Shown: in pieces, positions 1-7,263 of the stretch | Numbering within the stretch: position 1 is the stretch's first letter | Layout: each line of letters starts with the position of its first letter | Source of the DNA: an uncultured Bacteroidota bacterium | GTDB lineage: Bacteria > Bacteroidota > Bacteroidia > Bacteroidales > F082 | Reading direction: 5' to 3' | Assembly: GCA_903891085.1 (NCBI GenBank) | Contig: CAITDJ010000008.1 | Location: forward strand, 62,001 to 126,000 | DNA: 64,000 bases | Program-made: the position numbers and the translations under genes | Notes under the pieces: model-generated | Told to the model about the DNA's origin: nothing | What the model saw: the letters and a program-made list of their open reading frames with translations, nothing else | Databases searched by the model: none

Positions 1-317
1 AGTTTTTCGGCAATCTGTAATTTTTTTCGCGCGTAGGCTAGTGCTGAATCCGATTTGTATGATCGGTACTCATCAAACAGCTGACCACAGATATCAAATC
101 GCTGTTGGTCAGTTGAAGTAATGTTCAGTAAGCCTTTGAGTTTGCTAAGTCTCTCTTCTTTCAAACTGGTATAAACGCGGTCATTTTCAACGTTTTTATC
201 CAAAACCACCAGAAGTGAATCCATTTCGTTGTTACCAAAGAGAATTAATGGAAAAGACAAGTTGATCAGAATGAAAAAAACACTGATTACTGTTCTAAAC
301 CTGTTTAGAATATTCAT
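1..317 (-). CDS. DUF6377-like signalling/regulatory protein, N-terminal part (cut by window edge)
   Basis: A leftward reading frame starts with ATG at 315-317 and stays open to base 1, giving about 105 residues. It begins with a hydrophobic signal peptide (about residues 10-26), followed by MDSLLVVLDKNVEN, a lysine/glutamate-rich segment and FDICGQLFDEYRSYKSDSA. This pattern, a D-S-L-L-x-x-L-D helix after the signal peptide and then an LFDEYxSYxxDSA TPR-like helix, resembles the start of Bacteroidota DUF6377 proteins, which in full carry TPRs, a membrane segment and a C-terminal regulatory domain. Only the first part is visible, so the family call rests on resemblance from memory. It is divergent from the arsenic operon, with 160 bases between the two starts. 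It could be another TPR-type periplasmic protein. Confidence 0.6.
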   Translation of the reverse strand, partial: MNILNRFRTVISVFFILINLSFPLILFGNNEMDSLLVVLDKNVENDRVYTSLKEERLSKLKGLLNITSTDQQRFDICGQLFDEYRSYKSDSALAYARKKLQIAEK

Positions 318-425
318 AACCGGATTATCAATAATATTGAAAATCATATGATTGATATACTAATTTGGTTTTTATATCAACTTTCCAGGTTTCTAAATTC
401 CTTCATACACTATTTTAACAAATCA

Positions 426-459
426 TTTGCATATTATATCTATTAATGTCGTATGTTTG
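426..459 (+). promoter_or_regulatory. Bacteroidota-type promoter of the arsenic operon
   Basis: TTTG at 426-429 and TATGTTTG at 452-459 match the Bacteroidota -33 (TTTG) and -7 (TAnnTTTG) elements with a 22-base spacer, slightly longer than the usual 19-21. Transcription would start near 466, twelve bases before the ATG at 478. This rules out the in-frame TTG at 427 as the arsR start, because it lies inside the -33 element. Confidence 0.65.
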
Positions 460-480
460 CTGCATAAAACATATAATATG
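430..480. promoter_or_regulatory. Inverted repeat around the arsR promoter (candidate ArsR operator)
   Basis: CATATTATAT at 430-439 is perfectly inverted as ATATAATATG at 471-480, bracketing the -7 box and reaching the arsR start codon. A separate word, ACAAATCAT at 418-426, recurs exactly at 834-842 in front of the second gene of the operon. Either could be the autoregulatory site. The region is AT-rich, so chance remains possible. Confidence 0.3.
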
Positions 481-810
481 ATTAAAAAAGAACTATTCAA
501 CGATGATTTACAGGAACTGGCGGCTTTCGCGAAAGCAATTTCTCATCCGGCACGACTCGCTATCCTTAAATATCTCGCTGAAACGAAGTCCTGTATTTCG
601 GGTGATATCTCCGATCATCTGCCACTGAGCAGGACAACTGTTTCGCAGCATTTGAAAGAATTAAAAGATTTAGGGTTGATACATGGTTCGATTGATGGAC
701 TGAAAGTAAACTATTGTCTTTGTTCGACTCAAATTCAGGCCAGTCTTGCGAAATTTAACCAGTTTTTTGAACCTATCCGAACCAGTGAAATACATTGTGA
801 AACGCAATAA
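478..810 (+). CDS. arsR: ArsR/SmtB-family metalloregulatory repressor
   Basis: A 110-residue winged-helix repressor expected to hold the arsenic operon off until arsenite binds. The HTH is clear: the HPARLAILKYL helix near residues 23-33, then a recognition helix in PLSRTTVSQHLKELKDLGLI (49-68) and a wing before VNYCLC. Possible As(III) ligands are C39 (at the position of the ELCVC motif of E. coli ArsR, of which only one Cys is kept), C80, C82 and C107 near the C-terminus. The C80/C82 pair suggests a sensor site built differently from the R773 type. I use the ATG at 478 because the longer frame from TTG 427 would start inside the promoter. First gene of the arsenic operon. Confidence 0.9.
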   Translation: MIKKELFNDDLQELAAFAKAISHPARLAILKYLAETKSCISGDISDHLPLSRTTVSQHLKELKDLGLIHGSIDGLKVNYCLCSTQIQASLAKFNQFFEPIRTSEIHCETQ

Positions 811-826
811 AATAGTTGATTTCAGT

Positions 827-863
827 CAAATTTACAAATCATGCAAATTCTTGTAAATATTTG
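827..863. repeat. Inverted repeat between arsR and the next gene
   Basis: TTTACAA (831-837) and TTGTAAA (851-857) form a perfect 7-base inverted repeat with a 13-base loop. The match extends to CAAA (827-830) and TTTG (860-863) if a two-base bulge is allowed. It contains ACAAATCAT, which is also present just upstream of the arsR promoter. It may be a second operator or an attenuating hairpin; no U-run follows, so it is not a normal terminator. Confidence 0.35.
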
Positions 864-891
864 TTAATTAATAATATATAACTAATTTTTT

Positions 892-1623
892 ATGAAAAGG
901 AAGATATTTTGTTTACTCGCAATCTTATTGTTTACAACAAACACATTTACACAGACGAAGGAAAAACTGGAAGCAGCCGTTTTAAATAATAACGTTGCAT
1001 TTCTTGTTGCTACCGATGGAAATTCCAAATTTTCTGAAGCCAAAGAAATCGCTTCTCAGGCACAGAAAAAATATCCAAAATCAGAAGTGATTGCGCTTGA
1101 CCGACTCGATCAGACAAATGCTGCTCTTATTTCTAAATATGGCTTATCAGGTGCCCCCACACCCATCATCCTCGTTCTGGCATCAAATGGTGTAGTAACC
1201 GGAGGCTATGTTTTAGATCAGGCATCACCTGATATACTTGTGGATGCAATTCCTACCAAAAACCAGGCAGAAGCCTTATTGGCATTTTCAGAAGGAAAAG
1301 CAGCATTTATCGTTTTGTATAAAAAATCAATGATCGATAAAACTACAGCCCTTGAAGCGTGTAAGAACGCTGAAGCCGGATTAAATGCAAAAGCTAAAGT
1401 TGTCGAAATTGATCTTGAAGATAAAAGCGAGGCTAAATTTTTGAATTTATTGAAACCTGAAATGGAAGCTACTATCACCCATGTTTTGGTATTTAACGCC
1501 AAAGGTCAATTCACAGGTGAGTTTCAATCACCTGTTGCATCAGATGACCTTATTGCCTCATCACTCAAGGTTTTAAGCAGTGGTTGTGCTCCGGGTGCCG
1601 GAAGCGGTTGTTGTCCAAAATAA
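892..1623 (+). CDS. Secreted thioredoxin-like protein with C-terminal cysteine tail, arsenic operon
   Basis: A 243-residue protein with a signal peptide (about 1-20, ending TFTQ). The mature part looks like two thioredoxin-fold halves. The first (about 30-120) has SKYGLSGAPTPIILVL, resembling the helix and cis-Pro strand of thioredoxins; the second (about 130-225) has EATITHVLVFNAKGQFTG. Neither half has a CxxC active site. The only cysteines after the signal peptide are in the tail: C232, C240 and C241 (GCAPGAGSGCCPK). A vicinal Cys pair with a third Cys is a plausible As(III) site, so an arsenical-binding or delivery role in the periplasm is my inference. It lies second in the ars operon, ten bases before the ABC permease. 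I do not recognise a named family. Confidence 0.7.
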   Translation: MKRKIFCLLAILLFTTNTFTQTKEKLEAAVLNNNVAFLVATDGNSKFSEAKEIASQAQKKYPKSEVIALDRLDQTNAALISKYGLSGAPTPIILVLASNGVVTGGYVLDQASPDILVDAIPTKNQAEALLAFSEGKAAFIVLYKKSMIDKTTALEACKNAEAGLNAKAKVVEIDLEDKSEAKFLNLLKPEMEATITHVLVFNAKGQFTGEFQSPVASDDLIASSLKVLSSGCAPGAGSGCCPK

Positions 1624-1633
1624 ATACAGAAAT

Positions 1634-2851
1634 ATGAATCTGATAAAATTAGTCTGGCTCGAACTTGGTCAACGCAAAACCCAGTTAATTTCGGGCATTT
1701 TAGCCATTACTCTCGGAATCGGGGTAATTGTTGCCATCCGTTCCATTTCAGTTGTATCTGAAAAAGCGGTTGCCATCAACCTCGATAATCTTGGGGCAAA
1801 CATCATGGTTTTGCCGCAGGGAGCAGGTGTTGATAATTATTATGCTGCCGATATTGATGCCCCCACATTTCCTGAAGAATATGTTGAACGGATTGTAACT
1901 TCCAATCTGAGCGGAGTGGACAATTTATCACCCAAACTAACCCGGCGGATTGACATCAATGGTCAGAAATTGGTGTTGACCGGCATTCTGCCAAAAAATG
2001 AACTGGCATCCAAACCCATTTGGCAAAACTCCGGATTGTTCGGAGCCGAGTTACAGGCAGCATGTGGACCAAGTCCATCAAACGCAACATTAGGGTATAA
2101 AGATGAAAAACTGCAACGAAAATCAATCGATTCTCTTGGCATCAATGATTGCCTCATCGGCTCCAATGCAGCCTTCCGTTTAAAAGTAAAAGAAGGTGAT
2201 AAAATTAAGGTTGAAGGAAGTGAATTAGTTATCGCCAAAGTACTGGGCGAAACAGGAACCATTGACGATGACAGGGTTTTTGCCCATCTGCATACAGTCC
2301 AGAATATCCTTGGAATCCCGAATCAGGTCAGCGCCATCGAAATAATGGGTTGTTGCAATGCCATTTCGGATGGTTTGCTCGGTAAACTCCGTAACATTTT
2401 GCCCGATACAAAAATTACCACCATTGGCCAGATCGTTTCAACCCAAATTAAGACCAACCAACTGATGAATCAGATTTCACTTATCATACTGATTATCATA
2501 GTATTTGTTGGTAGTATTTCGATTGGTAATTATATGTGGGCCAATGTGAACGAACGTAAAAAAGAAATTGGCATCTTGCGTATGATTGGCTATCCCAAGT
2601 CGTCAATTTATTATATTCTGATGCTCAAAGCATCCATAATGGGTTTAATTGGTGGAATCATTGGTTATCTGGCTGGCATTTTGATAGCCTGGTTTTTAGG
2701 ACCTTATATCGCCGGTATCAACATCTCGCCCATTCCAATTCTCTTACTCTGGTCGGTATTGATTTCCGTATTCATTTCTTTGATCGGTTCGGTATTGCCG
2801 GCCTGGTTTGCAGCCCGTTTCGAACCTTACACAAATATGCAGGAAGTATGA
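1634..2851 (+). CDS. MacB/FtsX-type ABC transporter permease with periplasmic cysteines
   Basis: A 405-residue permease with the MacB topology: TM1 about 16-36, a large periplasmic domain about 40-280, then three TM segments near 281-303, 330-357 and 366-390. The ERKKEIGILRMIGYPKSSI motif (about 307-325) after TM2 is the FtsX/MacB coupling signature. Such permeases usually do not move substrate through the membrane core; they drive mechanical or periplasmic transfer. The periplasmic domain holds C144, C173 and a vicinal pair C240-C241 (EIMGCCNAI), unusual and suggestive of thiophilic metal handling. Start ATG 1634 is chosen over the GTG at 1580, which lies inside the previous gene. It overlaps the ATPase gene by four bases (ATGA). 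Arsenical substrate is inferred from context only. Confidence 0.85.
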   Translation: MNLIKLVWLELGQRKTQLISGILAITLGIGVIVAIRSISVVSEKAVAINLDNLGANIMVLPQGAGVDNYYAADIDAPTFPEEYVERIVTSNLSGVDNLSPKLTRRIDINGQKLVLTGILPKNELASKPIWQNSGLFGAELQAACGPSPSNATLGYKDEKLQRKSIDSLGINDCLIGSNAAFRLKVKEGDKIKVEGSELVIAKVLGETGTIDDDRVFAHLHTVQNILGIPNQVSAIEIMGCCNAISDGLLGKLRNILPDTKITTIGQIVSTQIKTNQLMNQISLIILIIIVFVGSISIGNYMWANVNERKKEIGILRMIGYPKSSIYYILMLKASIMGLIGGIIGYLAGILIAWFLGPYIAGINISPIPILLLWSVLISVFISLIGSVLPAWFAARFEPYTNMQEV

Positions 2852-3528
2852 AACCCATTTTGACAGTCCAACATATCGCCAAAACGTACAATATGCGGGA
2901 TGGTATCGTTTATGCCCTGAATGACGTTTCATTCAACATTCAGAAAGGCGATTTTGTTTCCATTACCGGCCCTTCCGGTTCAGGTAAAACTACCCTGCTA
3001 CTTACACTGAGCGGGCTAATCCGTCCGACATCAGGAGAAATTCTGTTCGAAAATCAAAATTTGGTAAATGCTTCTGACAAGGAACTGGCAGAGTTCAGAA
3101 AAAAGCACGTTGGATTTGTGATGCAGAACTTTTCACTTATTCCCTATATGACAGCCATTCAAAATGTTATGATTCCTTTGGGACTGAATGGCAAAACTTC
3201 TTCTGAACAAAAAACTCTATCATCGGCAGTACTGGAAATGGTTGGATTAGAGAACAGGCAAAATCATTTTCCAAGAGAACTTTCTGCCGGACAGCAGCAG
3301 CGTGTTGCCATTGCCAGAGCTTTGGTAAATAAACCCACGATTATTTTTGCCGACGAACCAACAGGAAATCTCGATCCATCACTATCAACTGAAATTTTAG
3401 AGTTTCTGCAAACAATCAATAAAGATCTGAATATCACTATTATGATGGTTACACATAGCCCTCAGGCTGCGGATTATGGAAATGTAAAAATCAAACTCAT
3501 TGACGGGAAAATTAATAACAAAAACTAA
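2848..3528 (+). CDS. ABC transporter ATP-binding protein, LolD/MacB type
   Basis: A 226-residue nucleotide-binding subunit that powers the preceding permease. Walker A is GPSGSGKTT (41-49). The Q-loop lies in FVMQNFSLIPYMT, followed by the signature LSAGQQQRVAIARAL and Walker B with its catalytic Glu, IIFADEPTGNLD; the H-loop is VTHSPQ. The family normally dimerises under two MacB/FtsX-type permeases. The four-base overlap with the permease indicates translational coupling, and arsC begins 16 bases after the stop. Nothing in the ATPase itself tells the substrate. Confidence 0.9.
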   Translation: MKPILTVQHIAKTYNMRDGIVYALNDVSFNIQKGDFVSITGPSGSGKTTLLLTLSGLIRPTSGEILFENQNLVNASDKELAEFRKKHVGFVMQNFSLIPYMTAIQNVMIPLGLNGKTSSEQKTLSSAVLEMVGLENRQNHFPRELSAGQQQRVAIARALVNKPTIIFADEPTGNLDPSLSTEILEFLQTINKDLNITIMMVTHSPQAADYGNVKIKLIDGKINNKN

Positions 3529-3544
3529 AATTGATTGATAAAAA

Positions 3545-3964
3545 ATGAAAATACTCATCCTTTGTACCGGAAACAGTTGCCGCAGTCAGATGGCGCATGG
3601 TTTCCTACAATCCTTTGATCCGGATATCAAAGTAAGCTCAGCCGGAACAGAAGCTTCCGGAAAACTTAATCCAAAAGCCGTTGCCGTCATGCAGGAAATT
3701 GGCATCGATATCAGTCACCATACTTCCGATTCAGTCGATTTGTATCTTGGGGAAGAGTGGGATTATGTGATCACCGTATGCGGTGGTGCCAGCGAGAACT
3801 GTCCGGCCTTCCTCGGGAAAGTGAAACATCGCCTGCACATTGGTTTTGATGATCCTTCCCATGTAACCGGAACGGATGACTATATCTGGAGTGAGTTTCG
3901 TCGCGTCAGAGATGAAATCAAAAAAGGATTCTGGAGGTTTTATGTTGAAAATATTCAGCAATGA
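3545..3964 (+). CDS. arsC: Arsenate reductase, LMW-phosphatase type (thioredoxin-coupled)
   Basis: A 139-residue enzyme reducing arsenate to arsenite in the cytoplasm. The N-terminal P-loop CTGNSCR (C7 to R13, CX5R) binds arsenate. The two redox cysteines of the pI258-type mechanism are at C79 and C86 (CGGASENC), seven residues apart as in S. aureus ArsC (C82/C89). The C7 to C79 to C86 relay implies regeneration by thioredoxin. It supplies arsenite to the ArsM and Acr3 encoded downstream. The intact Cys triad makes an ordinary tyrosine phosphatase unlikely. Confidence 0.92.
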   Translation: MKILILCTGNSCRSQMAHGFLQSFDPDIKVSSAGTEASGKLNPKAVAVMQEIGIDISHHTSDSVDLYLGEEWDYVITVCGGASENCPAFLGKVKHRLHIGFDDPSHVTGTDDYIWSEFRRVRDEIKKGFWRFYVENIQQ

Positions 3965-3978
3965 TTGAACTTAACATA

Positions 3979-4002
3979 TTCAAATTCACACATTTTCAAA
4001 TT
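3979..4002 (+). repeat. 24-base leader repeat, copy 1 (before arsM)
   Basis: A 24-base AT-rich sequence, starting TTCAAATTCACACA and ending CAAATT, lies 14 bases before the arsM start. An identical copy sits at 4867-4890, seven bases before acr3. Each is built from reiterated TTCAAATT/CACATT words. Confidence 0.8.
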
Positions 4003-4016
4003 TTCAAATTAATAAC

Positions 4017-4853
4017 ATGAACAACGAAGAACTAAAAAAGATCGTCAAAGAAAAATATGGCGAAATTGTGATGCAAAGCAAAACCATGAATGAATCATCC
4101 TGCTGTGGATCAACATCCTGTTGCAGCGATGTGGATTATACCATTTTCAGCGAAAGCTATACAACGCTCAAAGGCTATAATCCGGACGCCGATCTTGGTC
4201 TGGGTTGCGGTTTACCCACTGAGTTTACTCAGATAAAAGAAGGAGACACTGTGATCGATCTGGGCTCAGGAGCTGGAAATGATTGCTTTGTAGCCCGCGC
4301 ACTTGCCGGAGAAAAAGGAAAAGTGATTGGCATCGATTTCACTCCTGCCATGATCGAGAAAGCCCGTGAAAATGCCGAAAAGCATGGCTTTAATAATGTT
4401 GAATTCCGCTATGGCGATATCGAGAAAATTCCGGTAACGGCCAACAAAGCCGATGTTGTCATCAGCAATTGTGTGCTTAATCTTGTTCCGGATAAACAGA
4501 AAGCATTCAGCGAAATTTTCAGGGTACTTAAACCAGGCGGCCATCTTTCAGTTTCGGATGTTGTGTTGAAAGGTGAGCTTCCCGAAAAACTGAAACAGGC
4601 GGCAGAAATGTATGCCGGATGTGTTTCAGGTGCGATCCAGATGCCCGATTATCTGAAGATGATAACTGACAACGGATTATCAAATATTCAGGTTCAGAAA
4701 GAAAAACAGATTACAATTCCGGATGAAATTCTGCTGAATTACATTGATGTTCTGGAACTTGCATTTTTCAAAGGCTCCGGAGCCGGAATATTCAGCATTA
4801 CGGTTTATGCCGAAAAAGCAGTCTCAGATTGTGGCAGCGGTTGCAATTGTTAG
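4017..4853 (+). CDS. arsM: Arsenite S-adenosylmethionine methyltransferase
   Basis: A 278-residue enzyme methylating As(III) with SAM. The SAM motif I is [12 protein letters not shown] (79-90), with the acidic residue after strand 2 in [13 protein letters not shown]. The three catalytic cysteines map to C64 ([10 protein letters not shown]), C152 ([11 protein letters not shown]) and C202 (YAGCVSGA), corresponding to C72, C174 and C224 of the Cyanidioschyzon enzyme, so trivalent arsenic can be bound and methylated. Additional cysteines form an N-terminal patch (C29, C30, C35, C36) and a C-terminal CGSGCNC tail, possibly for capturing arsenite. It follows arsC by 52 bases, a gap holding the 24-base leader repeat. 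Confidence 0.93.
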   Translation: MNNEELKKIVKEKYGEIVMQSKTMNESSCCGSTSCCSDVDYTIFSESYTTLKGYNPDADLGLGCGLPTEFTQIKEGDTVIDLGSGAGNDCFVARALAGEKGKVIGIDFTPAMIEKARENAEKHGFNNVEFRYGDIEKIPVTANKADVVISNCVLNLVPDKQKAFSEIFRVLKPGGHLSVSDVVLKGELPEKLKQAAEMYAGCVSGAIQMPDYLKMITDNGLSNIQVQKEKQITIPDEILLNYIDVLELAFFKGSGAGIFSITVYAEKAVSDCGSGCNC

Positions 4854-4866
4854 CATTCTTCACATT

Positions 4867-4890
4867 TTCAAATTCACACATTTTCAAATT
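4867..4890 (+). repeat. 24-base leader repeat, copy 2 (before acr3)
   Basis: Exact duplicate of 3979-4002, placed between the arsM stop and the acr3 start. It also gives an argument for the acr3 start at 4898: the longer frame would translate through the repeat. Confidence 0.8.
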
Positions 4891-4897
4891 ACCCACC

Positions 4898-5977
4898 ATG
4901 CCTTCAAAAACCCGACTTAAATTTCTGGACAGGTATTTAACCCTGTGGATCTTCCTGGCGATGTTTATTGGTGTCTTTTCAGGATACTTTTTCCCATCCA
5001 TCGCCGGTTTCTGGGAATCACTGAAATCATCTCCCGAAAGCACAACCAATATCCCGATTGCCATCGGATTGATTTTGATGATGTATCCTCCACTGGCCAA
5101 AGTGAAATATGAGGAACTCGGTGATGTTTTCCGCAACTGGAAAGTACTGATTTTGTCACTGGTTCAAAACTGGATTATTGGTCCGGTCTTAATGTTTATC
5201 CTGGCGATTCTGTTGTTCAAATTCTTTCCGGGCGAAAACAATGCGAATCTGCCCTATGTATATGGGATCATCATGATCGGACTTGCCCGATGCATTGCTA
5301 TGGTGATTGTATGGAACGACCTTGCCAAAGGTGACACTCAGTATGCAGCTGGTTTAGTGGCATTTAACAGTATTTTTCAGGTGCTGTTCTTTTCGGTGTA
5401 TGCCTATTTTTTCATTGCAGTTCTACCAGCCTGGTTCGGTATTCCAACCAATGATGCAGTCGAAAATATTACCATCGGTCAGATAGCTGAGAGTGTATTC
5501 ATTTATCTAGGAATCCCCTTCATAGCTGGATTTCTGACCCGTTTTATCCTCATCAGGGTAAAAAGCAAGGTGTGGTATCACACAAAATTCATCCCGAAAA
5601 TCAGTCCGATAACGCTCATTGCACTGCTCTTCACAATTGTTGTAATGTTCTCACTCAAAGGGGAATATATCGTCAAAATACCCTTCGATGTGATCTTGAT
5701 TGCTGTTCCTCTGCTCATATACTTCGTAATCATGTTTGTAATTTCGTTCTTTATGAGCAAAAAGGTTGGTGCAAACTACGAGCAATCTGTAACGCTCTCG
5801 TTTACAGCAGCCAGTAATAATTTTGAATTGGCTATTGCAGTTGCCATTGCCATTTTCGGAATGAACTCAGGCGAAGCTTTTGCGGCTGTGATAGGTCCGT
5901 TGGTGGAGGTTCCGGTGATGATTGGGTTGGTAAATGTTGCTTTTTATTTCAAAAGAAAGTACTTTCAGTCGAGTTAA
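4898..5977 (+). CDS. acr3: Acr3-family arsenite efflux permease
   Basis: A 359-residue membrane protein with about ten TM segments that exports arsenite using the proton gradient. The [19 protein letters not shown] segment carries the conserved Cys essential in characterised Acr3 proteins, and the last helix has the conserved Glu ([13 protein letters not shown]). Length is normal for the family. I choose ATG 4898 ([17 protein letters not shown]), because the family starts shortly before the DRYLTLWIF helix and the upstream extension from 4829 overlaps arsM. Rhodanese follows after 17 bases. Confidence 0.93.
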   Translation: MPSKTRLKFLDRYLTLWIFLAMFIGVFSGYFFPSIAGFWESLKSSPESTTNIPIAIGLILMMYPPLAKVKYEELGDVFRNWKVLILSLVQNWIIGPVLMFILAILLFKFFPGENNANLPYVYGIIMIGLARCIAMVIVWNDLAKGDTQYAAGLVAFNSIFQVLFFSVYAYFFIAVLPAWFGIPTNDAVENITIGQIAESVFIYLGIPFIAGFLTRFILIRVKSKVWYHTKFIPKISPITLIALLFTIVVMFSLKGEYIVKIPFDVILIAVPLLIYFVIMFVISFFMSKKVGANYEQSVTLSFTAASNNFELAIAVAIAIFGMNSGEAFAAVIGPLVEVPVMIGLVNVAFYFKRKYFQSS

Positions 5978-5994
5978 ACTTCATTGTTAAAACG

Positions 5995-6381
5995 ATGGAA
6001 AACAAAATAATACATGTTGGAGCGAAGGAGGCTTACGATCTTCTTGCAAACCAAAAGGCTGTCCTGCTGGACATTCGCATTGAATATCTGCACGATTTTA
6101 AGCAGTTTGCAGTGCCCTGTAGCATACATATCCCTTTTGAGAATCTTGCAGAAAGGATTGATGAATTGCCAAAAAACTTGTTTTTTATTTGTGCAGATTC
6201 CTCCGGAATCAACAGTCAAAAAGCTGCGAAAATACTTCTTGATCATGGTTTTGAGACAGTTGGAAATCTTTCCGGAGGCATGGTGGATTGGGAAAGAACA
6301 GGCATGCCTACGGGGATCGATCAGGCAGAATCGCTAACCGGCTCTTGTATGTGCCAACTAAAAAAGAGGAAGAAATTATAA
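5995..6381 (+). CDS. Rhodanese-domain protein with CxC tail, end of arsenic operon
   Basis: A 128-residue single rhodanese domain. It has the family LLDIRIEYLHDF strand-helix (about 24-36), a candidate persulfide Cys C66 in the active-site loop (FICADSSGINS) and the GGMVDWERTGMPT C-terminal signature (about 94-106). The loop is CADSSGI rather than the common CxxGxR, so sulfurtransferase activity is likely but not certain. The C-terminus TGSCMCQLKKRKKL adds C118 and C120. Its operon position suggests sulfur-thiol chemistry linked to arsenic, for example thioarsenical formation or thiol repair, which is inference. It has no signal peptide, so it is probably cytoplasmic. Confidence 0.8.
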   Translation: MENKIIHVGAKEAYDLLANQKAVLLDIRIEYLHDFKQFAVPCSIHIPFENLAERIDELPKNLFFICADSSGINSQKAAKILLDHGFETVGNLSGGMVDWERTGMPTGIDQAESLTGSCMCQLKKRKKL

Positions 6382-6413
6382 TTTATCTGGTATCGACGAC
6401 TTTTGTAAATTTG
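6382..6413 (+). promoter_or_regulatory. Promoter of tatC
   Basis: TAAATTTG at 6406-6413 is a perfect Bacteroidota -7 box, with TTTA (one mismatch to TTTG) at 6382-6385, 20 bases upstream. The expected start is near 6420, thirteen bases before the tatC ATG. This implies tatC is transcribed independently of the arsenic operon that ends at 6381. Confidence 0.55.
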
Positions 6414-6432
6414 CCGTTCTAATACAAATTTC

Positions 6433-7263
6433 ATGGCCGAAAAAACCCAGCTTCCCAATGATGAAAAGACGATGTCGTTTTGGGATCATCTGGAGGAATT
6501 ACGTAAGGTTCTGGTAAGAAGTGCCCTGGCGGTGACGGTCTTAAGTATCATTGCCTTCATGAACAGACAATTTATTTTCGATTCCATCGTATTGGCACCA
6601 ACGAAACCCGATTTCTTAACCAACAAGTTCTTCTGCTGGGCCGGAGAATATTTCTCAATTGAAGGTATTTGTATGGATAATTCCGGCATGGAAATCATCA
6701 ACCTGAATATGTCAGGGCAGTTCATGACGCATATGTATATTTCGTTTATTGTCGGTGTTTTTATTGCCTTTCCGTTCATCCTTTCACAAATATGGCGATT
6801 TATCCGCCCGGCATTACATTCCACTGAGGCCAAACTTTCAGGTTGGGCCATTATTGCTAGTTCATTATTGTTTTTTATGGGTGCCCTGTTCAGTTTTTAT
6901 ATGATCATCCCGATGACAATCAATTTCTTCAGCGGCTATCAGGTGAGCGAAATGGTATCCAATCAGATTTCTTTAACTTCTTATATCTCAACTTTCGTAT
7001 CCTTAAATTTCGGGATTGGGTTGGTGTTTGAACTGCCGGTTTTAGTATTTTTTCTGACAAAAATTGGAATAGTGACACCCGCATTTCTCAAAAAGAATCG
7101 CAAATATACCCTGATCATCCTGTTGATAATTGCTGCTATTATCACGCCACCAGATATGTTTACGCAGATATTAACGACCATCCCGCTTGTGGGATTGTAC
7201 GAGTTGAGCATCCTTGTTTCGAGCAGGGTGTACAAGAAACAACAACAAGCGGCGGCAGTTTAA
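6433..7263 (+). CDS. tatC: Sec-independent protein translocase TatC
   Basis: A 276-residue inner-membrane protein with six TM segments, the twin-arginine signal receptor of the Tat pathway. The N-terminal cytoplasmic motif SFWDHLEELRKVL is diagnostic, and the FPFILSQIWRFIRPAL segment matches the family FP-x-x-Y/L-Q-x-W-x-F region. The first periplasmic loop is long (about residues 45-95), as is common in Bacteroidota. No tatA gene is adjacent. Its TAA stop overlaps the TAA of the convergent hydrolase gene in a TTAA tetranucleotide (7260-7263). Confidence 0.95.
   Translation: MAEKTQLPNDEKTMSFWDHLEELRKVLVRSALAVTVLSIIAFMNRQFIFDSIVLAPTKPDFLTNKFFCWAGEYFSIEGICMDNSGMEIINLNMSGQFMTHMYISFIVGVFIAFPFILSQIWRFIRPALHSTEAKLSGWAIIASSLLFFMGALFSFYMIIPMTINFFSGYQVSEMVSNQISLTSYISTFVSLNFGIGLVFELPVLVFFLTKIGIVTPAFLKKNRKYTLIILLIIAAIITPPDMFTQILTTIPLVGLYELSILVSSRVYKKQQQAAAV

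Noticed and set aside
1-6381. Arsenic operon as a mobile island
   Set aside because: I saw no transposase, integrase, direct repeat or tRNA at its edges, and base composition looks like the neighbours by eye; the left edge is outside the window, so this stays undecided.
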